Assembly (NCBI RefSeq): GCF_039538765.1
Contig: NZ_BAABCJ010000001.1
Span: 496,001 to 560,000 of the forward strand
Direction: 5' to 3'
DNA: 64,000 bases
DNA from: Zhihengliuella alba
Lineage (GTDB): Bacteria; Actinomycetota; Actinomycetes; Actinomycetales; Micrococcaceae
Part shown: in pieces, positions 49,919 to 57,997 of the stretch
Layout of the letters: each line of letters begins with the position of its first letter
Numbering within the stretch: the stretch's first letter is position 1
Notes under the pieces: generated by a model
Seen by the model: the letters and a program-made list of their open reading frames with translations, nothing else
Database searches by the model: none
Told to the model about the DNA's origin: nothing
Made by a program: the position numbers and the translations under genes

Positions 49919-50150
49919 AGCCGGGAGGCTGCGGTGTACTCGATGCGGGGACGAATCCTGGCGCATGGACGCCCGGCTCGCGGTACCACCCCGCTTGCGC
50001 ACGGCGACCGCGGCCGCAGAGTATGGGCTCCGCGGGGACGGACGGCCGTGGCCGCTTGCTTCGCTGCTGTGACGGGCTTACCCGTCCGGTTCTACTGGGT
50101 CCGCTGGGGTGAGTCCCGACGAGCGATCTGCACGCCGTCGTTCTCGTTTC
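49919..50150 (-). promoter_or_regulatory. T-box riboswitch controlling ileS (tRNA-Ile sensor)
   Basis: On the minus strand, GGGGTGGTACCGCG (49992 to 49979) matches the T-box bulge sequence, whose TGG pairs with the CCA end of uncharged tRNA, and ACCGCG pairs with CGCGGT just upstream. Further 5', a short Stem I (CGACG 50140-50136 with CGTCG 50121-50117) has a loop containing AGATC; the isoleucine specifier ATC is at 50127-50125. Between them lies AGTAGAACCGGACGGG followed by the pairing CCCGTC, as in Stem II of actinobacterial ileS leaders. The short Stem I and absence of a T-run favour translational control. AGCCGGG/CCCGGCT downstream may be the switch helix. Confidence 0.92.
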
Positions 50151-50206
50151 CCGCGGACTGTTCTTCCGGAGGCTCGCCGGTGATGGCCGGGTCGATGCCG
50201 ATGGTC

Positions 50207-50998
50207 CTAGTCTAGCGGCTTTCGGATGACCTTGTGCGCGGCGGGCTGCGCCACCGGGCGGACGACGATCTCGTCGAGGTTGACGTGATGCGGGGCCGTG
50301 ACGGCGTAGGCGATGATGTCGGCGATGTCCTCGCTCGTAAGCGGTTTCTCGACGCCCGCGTACACGTTCTCCGCCGCTGCCGCGTCGCCGAGCCGGTTGA
50401 GCGCGAACTCGGGCGTGCGGACCAGGCCGGGGAGGACCTCGATCACCCGGAGGTTGTGCTCCGCCTCCTCGAGGCGCAGGGCCTGGGTCATGCCGCGCTC
50501 GGCGAACTTGGCCGCGTTGTAGCCCGCGCCGCCCTCGTAGCCGACCAGGCCGGCGGTCGACGTGAGGTTGAGGATTGTCCCCTCCCCGTGCGCGCGGAGC
50601 ATCGGCAGGAAGGCGCGGGTGACCTTCATGGTGCCGAGGACGTTGACGCGGTACATCCAGTCCCAGTCCTCGGTGCGGGCGTCGGCCACCCGCTCGACGC
50701 CGCGGGCTCCCCCGGCGTTGTTGACGAGCGTGTCGATTCCGCCCGCCGCGGTGACCGTCGTGAGCAGTCGCGCGACGTCGTCGTCGTCGGTGATGTCCGC
50801 CGGGACCGCGACGGCCCCGGTCTCCGTCGCGAGGGCCTCGAGCCGGTCGGCCCGCCGGGCCACTGCGAAGACACGCCATCCGCGCGCCGTCAGCAGTCGG
50901 ACGGTGGCCTCCCCGATGCCGGTGCTGGCCCCGGTGACCACGGCGCTGCCGGTGGACGCGCGGCCGTCGGTGGACGTGGGAGTAGACGAGGAATCCAT
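50207..50998 (-). CDS. Short-chain dehydrogenase/reductase
   Basis: A 263-residue SDR with the classical cofactor motif TGASTGIG at about residues 22-29, NNAGG at the fourth strand, LTSTAGLVG with the catalytic serine, and YNAAK for the Tyr-Lys pair. It resembles the YdfG/NADP-dependent serine 3-dehydrogenase group, but the substrate cannot be told. The protein starts at ATG 50998 after a Ser/Thr-rich lead. It is upstream of ileS; its last codons overlap TAGACT, a possible -10 for the ileS leader. Confidence 0.9.
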   Translation of the reverse strand: MDSSSTPTSTDGRASTGSAVVTGASTGIGEATVRLLTARGWRVFAVARRADRLEALATETGAVAVPADITDDDDVARLLTTVTAAGGIDTLVNNAGGARGVERVADARTEDWDWMYRVNVLGTMKVTRAFLPMLRAHGEGTILNLTSTAGLVGYEGGAGYNAAKFAERGMTQALRLEEAEHNLRVIEVLPGLVRTPEFALNRLGDAAAAENVYAGVEKPLTSEDIADIIAYAVTAPHHVNLDEIVVRPVAQPAAHKVIRKPLD

Positions 50999-51045
50999 GG
51001 ACCCAGCCTAGTCAGCGAAGATCGTGCGCGGGGCCTCCGACGGAG

Positions 51046-51402
51046 TCAGCGGTGCTCCTCCAGGAAGTCCCGCAGGACCAGGGCGTTGTTGTGCTCCGGG
51101 TCCCGCGTGGCGTAGACGAGGACGACGTCGTCGTGGCTGCGCACGGTCTGGAGGAGCTGCTCGACGGCGTCGGTCGCGGGGCCGTGCTCGAGCTCGCCGA
51201 TGTACCGGTCGCGGAACTCGGTGTAGCGCTGCGCGCGATGGTCGAACCAGGCCCGCAGCTCGGTCGAGGGCGCGACGTCCCTGGCCCACTCGTCCAGTTC
51301 CAGATCGGCCCTCGAGACGCCCCGCGGCCAGAGCCGGTCGACGAGGACCCGGTAGCCGCCGTCGGGCGCGTCGTAGGCCCTTCGCAGTCTGATCTCGTCC
51401 AT
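51046..51402 (-). CDS. DUF488 family protein
   Basis: A 118-residue protein with the DUF488 pattern: YRVLVDRLWPRGVSRADLEL, WARDVAPSTELRAWF, the RYTEFRDRYIGEL helix and VVLVYATRDPEHNNALVL. The family is widespread in bacteria and has no firm function; it has no membrane segment. It is divergent from valS with 81 bases between starts, and follows the SDR gene by 47 bases on the same strand. ATG at 51402 is the conserved start. Confidence 0.88.
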   Translation of the reverse strand: MDEIRLRRAYDAPDGGYRVLVDRLWPRGVSRADLELDEWARDVAPSTELRAWFDHRAQRYTEFRDRYIGELEHGPATDAVEQLLQTVRSHDDVVLVYATRDPEHNNALVLRDFLEEHR

Positions 51403-51483
51403 GCCCCGATGATAGGGGCCGTCTCCCTGCCAACCGCGCCGCGCAGGGACTCGCCGCGGTCCGGACGTGGGAGAATGGCCGAC

Positions 51484-54114
51484 ATGGCTGATGACACCTT
51501 GGGCACAGACACGCCCGTTTCCGTTTCCGTCCCGGACAAACCCGCCCTCGAGGGCCTCGAGGCGCGGCTCAGCGAGCGCTGGCGCGCCGAGGGGACGTAC
51601 ACGTTCGATCCCGACACCGAGCGCGGCGCCGTCTACTCGATCGACACGCCCCCGCCGACGGCCTCCGGTTCGCTGCATGTGGGGCACATGTTCTCCTACA
51701 CGCAGACCGACGTCCTGGCGCGCTTCCAGCGCATGCAGGGCAAGAACGTCTTCTACCCGATGGGCTGGGACGACAACGGCCTGCCGACCGAGCGCCGCGT
51801 CCAGAACTACTACGGCGTCCGCTGCGATCCGAAGATCCCGTACAACCCGGACTACCAGCCACCGGCGCAGCCGGCCAAGAACCAACGCGACTGGGACGCG
51901 GTGAGCCGCAGGAACTTCATCGAGCTCTGCGAGCAGCTGGCCGTCGAGGACGAGAAGGTCTTCGAGCACCTGTTCACGACGCTCGGGCTGTCCGTGGACT
52001 GGGGCCTGACCTACCGCACCATCGACGACGAATCGCGTGCGACGTCGCAGGCCGCCTTCCTGCGCAATCTCACCGCGGGCGATGCGTACCTCTCGGAGGC
52101 GCCCACGCTGTGGGACGTGAGCTTCCGCACGGCCGTGGCCCAGGCCGAGCTCGAGGACCGCGAGGTCCCCGGGGCCTACTACCGCTACCCGTTCTTCGCC
52201 GCGGACGGCACGGCCGTCCACATCGAGACCACCCGGCCCGAGCTGCTGCCGGCCTGCGCGGCGCTCGTGGCCCACCCGGACGACGAGCGCTACCAGCCGC
52301 TCTTCGGCAAGAAGGTCACCTCCCCGCTCTTCGGCGTCGAGGTCGAGGTCAAGGCGCACCCGCTCGCCAAGCCGGACAAGGGCGCCGGCATCGCCATGGT
52401 CTGCACCTTCGGCGACCTGACCGACGTCACCTGGTGGCGCGAGCTCGAGCTGCCCACCCGGACGATCATCGGCCGCGACGGCCGGATCGCGGCGGAGCTC
52501 CCGGAGTGGATCACCACGGAGGCCGGAGCCGCCGCCTACGCCGAGATGGCCGGCAAGACGGTGTTCTCCGCCAAGGAGGCCGTGGTGAAGTTGCTCGCTG
52601 AGGCCGACCTGCTCGACGGCGAGCCCCGCAAGATCCAGCACCCGGTCAACTTCTACGAGAAGGGCGACAAGCCGCTCGAGATCGTCTCCTCCCGCCAGTG
52701 GTACATCCGCAACGGCGGCCGCGACGAGGAGCGGCGCGAGCGGATGATCGCCCGCGGGCGCGAGATCGACTTCCATCCCTCGTTCATGCGCTCGCGCTTC
52801 GAGAACTGGGTCTCCGGCCTCAACGGCGACTGGCTGGTCTCCCGCCAGCGCTTCTTCGGCGTGCCGATCCCGGTCTGGTACCGCCTGGACGAGGCCGGCG
52901 AGCCGGACTACTCGAACCCCGTCCTGCCGGCCGAGGACCAGCTTCCCGTCGACCCGGCCGCCGAGCCGGCCCCGGGATTCGACGAGGCGCAGCGGGATCA
53001 GCCCGGTGGTTTCACCGGCGACGCCGACGTGCTCGACACCTGGGCCACCAGCTCGCTGACACCTCAGATCGTCGGGCGCTGGGGCCGCGACGAGGACTTC
53101 TTCGCCAAGGTCTTCCCCTTCGACCTGCGCCCCCAGGGTCACGACATCATCCGGACCTGGCTCTTCTCCACGGTCGTCCGTGCCGATGCCCTGGAGTCGA
53201 CGGTGCCGTGGCGCAACGCGGCGATCTCGGGCTGGATCCTCGACCCGGACCGCAAGAAGATGTCGAAGTCCAAGGGCAACGTCGTAGTGCCGACGGACGT
53301 GCTCGAGCAGTTCGGCGCCGATGCCGTCCGCTACTGGGCGGCATCCGCCAAGCTCGGCGCGGACACCGCCTACGAGGTGGCCCAGATGAAGATCGGTCGC
53401 CGGCTGGCGATCAAGATCCTCAACGCCTCGAAGTTCGTCCTGAACCTCGGCGCGACGCAGGCCGACGTCATCCGCGAGGACGCCTCGACGGTGACGAATG
53501 GTCTCGACCGGTCCCTCCTGGCCCGCCTGAAGACGGTGATCGACGACGCGACCCGCGCGTTCGAGGCGTACGACTATGCGCGGGCCCTGGACATCACGGA
53601 GTCGTTCTTCTGGTCCTTCACGGATGACTACGTCGAGCTGGTCAAGGACCGGGCGTACGGGGGCCAGGGCGATGCCGAGAAGGCCTCCGTCCTGGCTGCT
53701 CTGGCGACCACACTCGATTCGGCGCTGCGCCTGTTCGCGCCGTTCCTTCCCTTCGCCACCGAGGAGGTCTGGGGCTGGTGGCGCGCCGGCTCGGTCCACC
53801 GCGCCGAGTGGCCCTCCTCGGAGGCGCTCTCCGGTGTGCTGGCCGACGCCGATCCGGCCGTCCTCCCCGTAGTCGGCGCCGCCCTCGGCGGCATTCGGAA
53901 GGCGAAGTCGGAGGCCAAGGTCAAGCAGCGCACGGAGGTCCTCACGGGCACCGTGACGGCGCCGGAGGCGCAGCTCGAGCAGTTGCGGCAGGGCCTCTCG
54001 GACCTACTCGCGGCGGCGAACGCGCGGAACCTCGAATTGGTGGTGGGCGAGGGCGAGATGTCGGTGGGCGACGTCGAGCTGGCTGCTGCCGAGGAGGCCG
54101 CGCAGAACGCCTGA
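51484..54114 (+). CDS. valS: Valyl-tRNA synthetase
   Basis: Charges tRNA-Val and edits Thr. The 876-residue protein has the class I GSLHVGHMFSYTQTD motif, an editing domain (IETTRPELLPACAALVAHPD), the DVLDTWATSSLTPQ block, KKMSKSKGNVVVP and a C-terminal DALR domain; the final 60 residues look like the ValS coiled-coil arm (AKVKQRTEVLTG). ATG at 51484 was preferred over ATG 51475 by spacing from GGGAG. It lacks a T-box, unlike ileS. The only plus-strand gene between 44220 and 62566. Confidence 0.95.
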   Translation: MADDTLGTDTPVSVSVPDKPALEGLEARLSERWRAEGTYTFDPDTERGAVYSIDTPPPTASGSLHVGHMFSYTQTDVLARFQRMQGKNVFYPMGWDDNGLPTERRVQNYYGVRCDPKIPYNPDYQPPAQPAKNQRDWDAVSRRNFIELCEQLAVEDEKVFEHLFTTLGLSVDWGLTYRTIDDESRATSQAAFLRNLTAGDAYLSEAPTLWDVSFRTAVAQAELEDREVPGAYYRYPFFAADGTAVHIETTRPELLPACAALVAHPDDERYQPLFGKKVTSPLFGVEVEVKAHPLAKPDKGAGIAMVCTFGDLTDVTWWRELELPTRTIIGRDGRIAAELPEWITTEAGAAAYAEMAGKTVFSAKEAVVKLLAEADLLDGEPRKIQHPVNFYEKGDKPLEIVSSRQWYIRNGGRDEERRERMIARGREIDFHPSFMRSRFENWVSGLNGDWLVSRQRFFGVPIPVWYRLDEAGEPDYSNPVLPAEDQLPVDPAAEPAPGFDEAQRDQPGGFTGDADVLDTWATSSLTPQIVGRWGRDEDFFAKVFPFDLRPQGHDIIRTWLFSTVVRADALESTVPWRNAAISGWILDPDRKKMSKSKGNVVVPTDVLEQFGADAVRYWAASAKLGADTAYEVAQMKIGRRLAIKILNASKFVLNLGATQADVIREDASTVTNGLDRSLLARLKTVIDDATRAFEAYDYARALDITESFFWSFTDDYVELVKDRAYGGQGDAEKASVLAALATTLDSALRLFAPFLPFATEEVWGWWRAGSVHRAEWPSSEALSGVLADADPAVLPVVGAALGGIRKAKSEAKVKQRTEVLTGTVTAPEAQLEQLRQGLSDLLAAANARNLELVVGEGEMSVGDVELAAAEEAAQNA

Positions 54115-54120
54115 CGTCTC

Positions 54121-54163
54121 CCGGTTGCGGTCCCCTGACGGGCCGCAACCGGCGGCGGTTTTC
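54121..54163 (+). terminator. Intrinsic terminator after valS
   Basis: CCGGTTGCGG (54121-54130) pairs perfectly with CCGCAACCGG (54143-54152), and GGCGGTTTTCT follows. It starts six bases beyond the valS stop. Confidence 0.85.
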
Positions 54164-54213
54164 TCCAGCAGACGAGTGAGGCCGGGACTCCAGCAGACGA
54201 GTGAGGCCGGGAC
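54164..54213. repeat. 25-bp tandem direct repeat after valS
   Basis: Two adjacent 25-base copies (54164-54188 and 54189-54213) are identical, each containing GACGAGTGAGGCCGGGAC. The second copy forms the left arm of the following hairpin, so the arm has been duplicated. No coding role is seen. Confidence 0.9.
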
Positions 54214-54240
54214 CAACCTTGCGGTTGGTCCCGGCCTCAC
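54201..54240. terminator. Perfect 18-bp hairpin between valS and the mycothiol reductase
   Basis: GTGAGGCCGGGACCAACC (54201-54218) pairs perfectly with 54223-54240 around a four-base loop. It lies between convergent genes and can serve either strand. Its left arm overlaps the second 25-bp repeat. Confidence 0.8.
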
Positions 54241-54324
54241 GGCGTTCGTGCGCTGCTCCCACCAGCGGTGCGGCAGCTGTACAGCCGCCGTCGGGAGGGC
54301 GGGCGCTCCCGGTACCGGTCCGGC

Positions 54325-54933
54325 TCAGTCAAAGGTCGGGCTCTCGGTCCGGCTGCGCTTGAGCTCGAAGAAGTAGGGGAAGCTGGCCAGCTTCACCGAG
54401 GCGTCGAAGAGCTCGCCCGCGTCCTCCCCCGTCGGGACACGTGTGATCACGGGCCCGAAGAAGGCGGTGCCGTTCAGCGAGAGGACGGGCGTTCCGACGT
54501 CCTGCCCGACCCGCTCGATCCCCTCCTGGTGGCTGGCCCGGAGCGCACGGTCGTGATCCTCCGACTCCGCGGCGGCAGCGAGTCCTGCGGGCAGGCCGAC
54601 CTTGTCGAGGGCGCGCCGGATCACCTCTGCGCGGTCCTGCACCTTCTCGTAGTGGAGGAGTTCTCCCATGGCGGTATAGAGCTCGGGGACCACGCCCGCG
54701 CCGTGCTGGTCCGCTGCGGCGACGATGACGCGCACCGGCCCCCAGCCGTCGTCCATGCTGCGACGGTAGTCCTCAGAGAGGTCGCGTCCCTCGTTGAGGA
54801 CCGACAGGCTCATCACGTGCCAGTCGACTCGCACGGGACGGACCTTCTCGACCTCGAGGATCCAACGTGAGGTCGCCCAGGCGAACGGGCAGATGGGGTC
54901 GAACCAGAAGTCGACGGTGGTCGTCTCGCTCAT
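54325..54933 (-). CDS. Mycothiol-dependent nitroreductase-type DsbA-fold protein (Rv2466c-like)
   Basis: A 202-residue thioredoxin-fold protein of the DsbA family, very close in sequence pattern to M. tuberculosis Rv2466c, which uses mycothiol as reductant. It has DFWFDPICPFAWATSRWILE with the single active-site cysteine, HVMSLSVLNEGRD, WGPVRVIVAAADQHG and the C-terminal FFELKRSRTE. The CPF motif with no second cysteine fits mycothiol rather than a dithiol mechanism. AAGGAG precedes the ATG at 54933. It is 71 bases after clpX, in the same block as Rv2466c relative to pepN and rpiB. Substrate unknown. Confidence 0.9.
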   Translation of the reverse strand: MSETTTVDFWFDPICPFAWATSRWILEVEKVRPVRVDWHVMSLSVLNEGRDLSEDYRRSMDDGWGPVRVIVAAADQHGAGVVPELYTAMGELLHYEKVQDRAEVIRRALDKVGLPAGLAAAAESEDHDRALRASHQEGIERVGQDVGTPVLSLNGTAFFGPVITRVPTGEDAGELFDASVKLASFPYFFELKRSRTESPTFD

Positions 54934-54958
54934 GTGTTCTCCTTCGGTCAGCGGGACT

Positions 54959-54983
54959 GCGGCCGGCGCGTGCCACCGGCCGC
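54959..54983 (-). terminator. Hairpin after clpX
   Basis: GCGGCCGG (54959-54966) pairs perfectly with CCGGCCGC (54976-54983), 22 bases beyond the clpX stop. No T run follows. It partly separates clpX from the reductase gene. Confidence 0.55.
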
Positions 54984-55004
54984 GCTCTGGCCCTGCGGTA
55001 CGGG

Positions 55005-56300
55005 TCAGGCGGACTTGTTGCGGCGCTTCGCGGCAACCTGGTGGGAGATGAGAGTCGGCTCGGCTCGGCCGGCGATCACCTCGGCGGTGATGACGCACTC
55101 GGCGACGTCGTCGCGCCCCGGAAGCTCGAACATCACCGGTCCGAGCGTCTCCTCGAGAATGGCGCGCAGGCCGCGCGCACCGGTCTCGCGCTCGATGGCG
55201 AGATCGGCGACGGCCTCGAGCGCATCACGCTCGAACTGCAGTTCCACTCCATCCAGGTGGAACATCTTCTGGTACTGCTTGACCAGAGCGTTCTTCGGCT
55301 CGGTCAAGATCGAGACCAGGGCCTCCCGGTCGAGCTTCTCCACAGTCGTGACGACCGGCAGCCGTCCGATGAACTCCGGGATCAGCCCGAACTTCAGCAG
55401 ATCCTCAGGGCGGACGTCGGAGTAGGAGGCGGCCTCGGACTTCAACGCCGTCAGGGGTGCGCCGAAACCGATCCCCTTGCGTCCGGCGCGCGACGAGATG
55501 ATCTCCTCGAGGCCGGCGAAGGCTCCGGCGACGATGAACAGCACGTTCGTCGTGTCGATCTGGAGGAACTCCTGATGCGGGTGCTTCCGGCCGCCTTGCG
55601 GCGGGACCTGGGCGACGGTGCCCTCGAGGATCTTCAGCAACGCCTGCTGGACGCCCTCCCCGGAGACGTCACGGGTGATGGAGGGATTCTCGCTCTTGCG
55701 CGAGATCTTGTCGATCTCGTCGATGTAGATGATCCCCTGCTCGGCTTTCTTGACGTCGTAGTCCGCTGCCTGGATCAGCTTGAGCAGGATGTTCTCGACA
55801 TCCTCGCCGACGTAGCCGGCCTCGGTCAGGGACGTGGCGTCGGCGACGGCGAACGGTACGTTCAGCCGCTTGGCGAGCGTCTGGGCCAAGTACGTCTTGC
55901 CGCAGCCCGTGGGGCCGAGGAGCATGATGTTCGACTTCGAGACCTCGATGTCGTCGAGCGGGTGCCCGGCCTCGTTGAGAGCACTGGCCGGCCGGTTCGA
56001 CGTCCCGGTGCGAATGCGCTTGTAGTGGTTGTACACCGCCACCGACAGGGCGCGCTTGGCGGCCTCCTGCCCGATGACGTATTCATTGAGGTGATCGAAG
56101 ATCTCGCGTGGCCGCGGGAGCTCCAGCTCCTCGCTCTCGTTGACCTCGACGAGCTCTTCCTCGATGATCTCGTTGCACAGCTCGATGCACTCGGTGCAGA
56201 TGTAGACGCCGGGGCCGGCGATGAGTTTGCGCACCTGCTTCTGGCTCTTGCCGCAGAAGTTGCATTTGAGCAGCTCGGAACTCTCGCCCATACGTGCCAT
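55005..56300 (-). CDS. clpX: ClpX ATPase, substrate-unfolding subunit of ClpXP
   Basis: Hexameric AAA+ unfoldase that feeds proteins to ClpP. The 431-residue protein has the N-terminal zinc-binding domain with cysteines at 13, 16, 35 and 38, Walker A GPTGCGKT at 129-136, Walker B IIYIDEIDK, the pore loop GYVGEDVEN region, the IGF-type ClpP-contact loop (RKGIGFGAP) and a C-terminal sensor domain (EFIGRLPVV). ATG at 56300 was used; ATG at residue 4 is possible. It is a separate transcript from clpP1P2, cut off by a terminator. Confidence 0.97.
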   Translation of the reverse strand: MARMGESSELLKCNFCGKSQKQVRKLIAGPGVYICTECIELCNEIIEEELVEVNESEELELPRPREIFDHLNEYVIGQEAAKRALSVAVYNHYKRIRTGTSNRPASALNEAGHPLDDIEVSKSNIMLLGPTGCGKTYLAQTLAKRLNVPFAVADATSLTEAGYVGEDVENILLKLIQAADYDVKKAEQGIIYIDEIDKISRKSENPSITRDVSGEGVQQALLKILEGTVAQVPPQGGRKHPHQEFLQIDTTNVLFIVAGAFAGLEEIISSRAGRKGIGFGAPLTALKSEAASYSDVRPEDLLKFGLIPEFIGRLPVVTTVEKLDREALVSILTEPKNALVKQYQKMFHLDGVELQFERDALEAVADLAIERETGARGLRAILEETLGPVMFELPGRDDVAECVITAEVIAGRAEPTLISHQVAAKRRNKSA

Positions 56301-56398
56301 GGAGCTCTACTCCCTCGCTCTCGTCCTTCGCCCGTGCGCCCCCTGACGCATCGTTGCATTCCTTCAACTGTAAGTCCTGGGTCCTACAGAAAGACGCA

Positions 56399-56436
56399 GG
56401 GGGGCGGACCGTGGTGCATTGTGACGGTCCGCCCCC
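56399..56436 (-). terminator. Terminator after clpP2
   Basis: GGGGGGCGGACCGT (56399-56412) and ACGGTCCGCCCCC (56424-56436) form a 13-bp perfect stem; on the minus strand TGCGTCTTTCTG follows. It ends the clpP1-clpP2 operon before clpX. Confidence 0.85.
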
Positions 56437-56468
56437 TGGCGCGCTCTGCCCGGGCCGGCAGCGGCCTG

Positions 56469-57128
56469 CTAGCCCTGGATGGCCTGCGGCTTGATCTTCC
56501 GCGAGTCCAGCACCTCGTCGACGAGGCCATACGTCTTCGCGTCGGCCGCGGTCATGTAGAGATCGCGCTCGACGTCTCGCGAGACTTCCTCCGGCGTCTT
56601 GTGGCTGTGCTGGGAAAGGACCTGCTCCATCCACGTGCGCATGCGCATGACCTCCTCCGCCTGGATCTGCAGGTCCGAGGCGGTGCCCCGCTCGCCGCCG
56701 CCGAGCGCCGGCTGGTGAATCAGGACACGGGCGTTCGGCAGCGCGAGGCGCTTGCCGGGTGCACCGGCGGCGAGGAGCACCGCCGCCGCGCTGGCCGCTT
56801 GGCCGAGGCACACGGTCTGCACCTCGGGGCGGATGAACTGCATCGTGTCGTAGATGGCCGTCATGGCCGTGAACGAGCCACCGGGCGAATTGATGTAGAG
56901 CGTGATGTCGCGCTCGGAGTCCATCGACTCGAGGACCAGCAGCTGGGCCATGATGTCGTCGGCGGAGGCGTCGTCAACCTGCGCGCCGAGGAAGACGATG
57001 CGGTCCTCGAAGAGCTTCGCGTACGGGTCCTGTCGCTTGAAGCCGTACGGGGTCCGCTCCTCGAACTGCGGCAGGATGTAACGGGCGGAGGGCATCTCGC
57101 CGGCGCCGCCGTAGCCATTGAAGTTCAT
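56469..57128 (-). CDS. clpP2: ATP-dependent Clp protease subunit ClpP2
   Basis: One of the two proteolytic subunits that form a mixed ClpP1P2 tetradecamer. The 219-residue protein has the catalytic serine S113 (LGQAASAAAVLL), histidine H138 (RVLIHQPALGG) and an aspartate in YGLVDEV. It matches the M. tuberculosis ClpP2 pattern (ARYILPQFEERTPYG). ATG at 57128 was chosen over ATG 57134 because AGGAG is six bases before it. Downstream of clpP1 by 47 bases on the same transcript. Confidence 0.96.
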   Translation of the reverse strand: MNFNGYGGAGEMPSARYILPQFEERTPYGFKRQDPYAKLFEDRIVFLGAQVDDASADDIMAQLLVLESMDSERDITLYINSPGGSFTAMTAIYDTMQFIRPEVQTVCLGQAASAAAVLLAAGAPGKRLALPNARVLIHQPALGGGERGTASDLQIQAEEVMRMRTWMEQVLSQHSHKTPEEVSRDVERDLYMTAADAKTYGLVDEVLDSRKIKPQAIQG

Positions 57129-57174
57129 ATTCATCTCCTGGAAATCTGTGTCAGACGGGCAGTGCGGGCGGTGG

Positions 57175-57795
57175 TCAGCTGGTCATCCCGCCGCCGCCGG
57201 AGACGGACGAGGAGTGCTCGGCGATGTGGTCGAAGAAGCCGTACTCCAGGCCGTCCTTCGCGGTGAACCACTTGTCGCGCTCGTTGTCCTTGAGGATCTG
57301 CTCGACCGTCTGGCCGGTCTGCTCCGCAGTGAGCTCGGACATGACCTTCTTCATGTGCAGGATCAGCTCGGCCTGGATCCGAATGTCCGAGGCCGTGCCC
57401 CCGATGCCGCCGGACGGCTGGTGCATCAGGATGCGGGCGTTCGGCGTCGCGTAGCGCTTGCCCTTGGTGCCGGACGAGAGCAGGAACTGCCCCATCGACG
57501 CGGCCAGGCCGGTGGCGACGGTGACGACGTCGTTCGGGATGAACTGCATCGTGTCGTAGATCGCCATACCGGCCGTGATCGAGCCGCCCGGCGAGTTGAT
57601 GTAGAGGTAGATGTCCTTGTCCGGGTCCTCGGCCGAGAGGAGGAGGAGCTGCGAGCAGATCGCGTTCGCGTTCTCGTCCTGCACCTCGGAGCCGAGCCAG
57701 ATGATGCGCTCCTTGAGGAGCCGGTTGTAGATGTAGTCGTCCCGGCTCGCCGGGTCCACCGACGACATTGCGGGGGTCAGGGATTCCTCAGTCAT
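57175..57795 (-). CDS. clpP1: ATP-dependent Clp protease subunit ClpP1
   Basis: The partner subunit of ClpP2; the two are normally both required. The 206-residue protein has S100 (TGLAASMGQFLL), H125 (RILMHQPSGG) and a Gly-rich C-terminus (SSSVSGGGGMTS). The pattern VYNRLLKERIIWLGSEV is close to M. tuberculosis ClpP1. Its upstream region holds a candidate ClgR box and a -10 without a matching -35, suggesting activated expression. It is the first gene of the clpP1P2 operon. Confidence 0.96.
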   Translation of the reverse strand: MTEESLTPAMSSVDPASRDDYIYNRLLKERIIWLGSEVQDENANAICSQLLLLSAEDPDKDIYLYINSPGGSITAGMAIYDTMQFIPNDVVTVATGLAASMGQFLLSSGTKGKRYATPNARILMHQPSGGIGGTASDIRIQAELILHMKKVMSELTAEQTGQTVEQILKDNERDKWFTAKDGLEYGFFDHIAEHSSSVSGGGGMTS

Positions 57796-57835
57796 GCTCG
57801 AATGCCTCTCCGTGGATCGCTTGAACTCGTTCCCG

Positions 57836-57896
57836 ACATTACTGCCTGGCGCCCGCCCCGGGTGGCGGCCCGGCCGCTAGTTCGCTGTGGGCGCAT
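57836..57896 (-). promoter_or_regulatory. Candidate clpP1P2 promoter with ClgR-like site
   Basis: TAATGT (57841 to 57836, minus strand) is a plausible -10 with no good -35. GTTCGC (57880-57885), five bases and GCGCAT (57891-57896) resemble the ClgR core CGC-N5-GCG; the right half is imperfect. The site lies near -59 from the expected start, where an activator could work. The family link of ClgR with clpP control is known in actinobacteria. Confidence 0.4.
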
Positions 57897-57923
57897 CGGC
57901 GCCGGGCGGGCGGGGAAACGCCG

Positions 57924-57964
57924 CGGGCGGGCCCGGAACGCGGTGTGCGTTCCGGGCCCGCCCG
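57924..57964 (-). terminator. Terminator after tig
   Basis: CGGGCGGGCCCGGAACGC (57924-57941) pairs perfectly over 18 bp with 57947-57964, loop GGTGT. It lies 34 bases after the tig stop on the minus strand. Confidence 0.8.
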
Positions 57965-57997
57965 GGCTGCGGCGGTCGCCGCAATGGTGCTTCGGTG

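Noticed and set aside
49891..49989. N-terminal extension of ileS to 49989
   Set aside because: The extension passes through the T-box bulge and its pairing strand and has no ribosome site.
46552..50112. 1,186-residue plus-strand open frame antisense to ileS
   Set aside because: It also covers the T-box and its residues are low in any recognisable domain. The opposite frame is a full IleS.
51046..53799. 917-residue minus-strand frame over valS
   Set aside because: Only its last 118 residues are real (the DUF488 protein); the rest is antisense to valS.
54164..54213. CRISPR-like direct repeat
   Set aside because: Only two adjacent copies with no spacers between them; it is a tandem duplication of a terminator arm.
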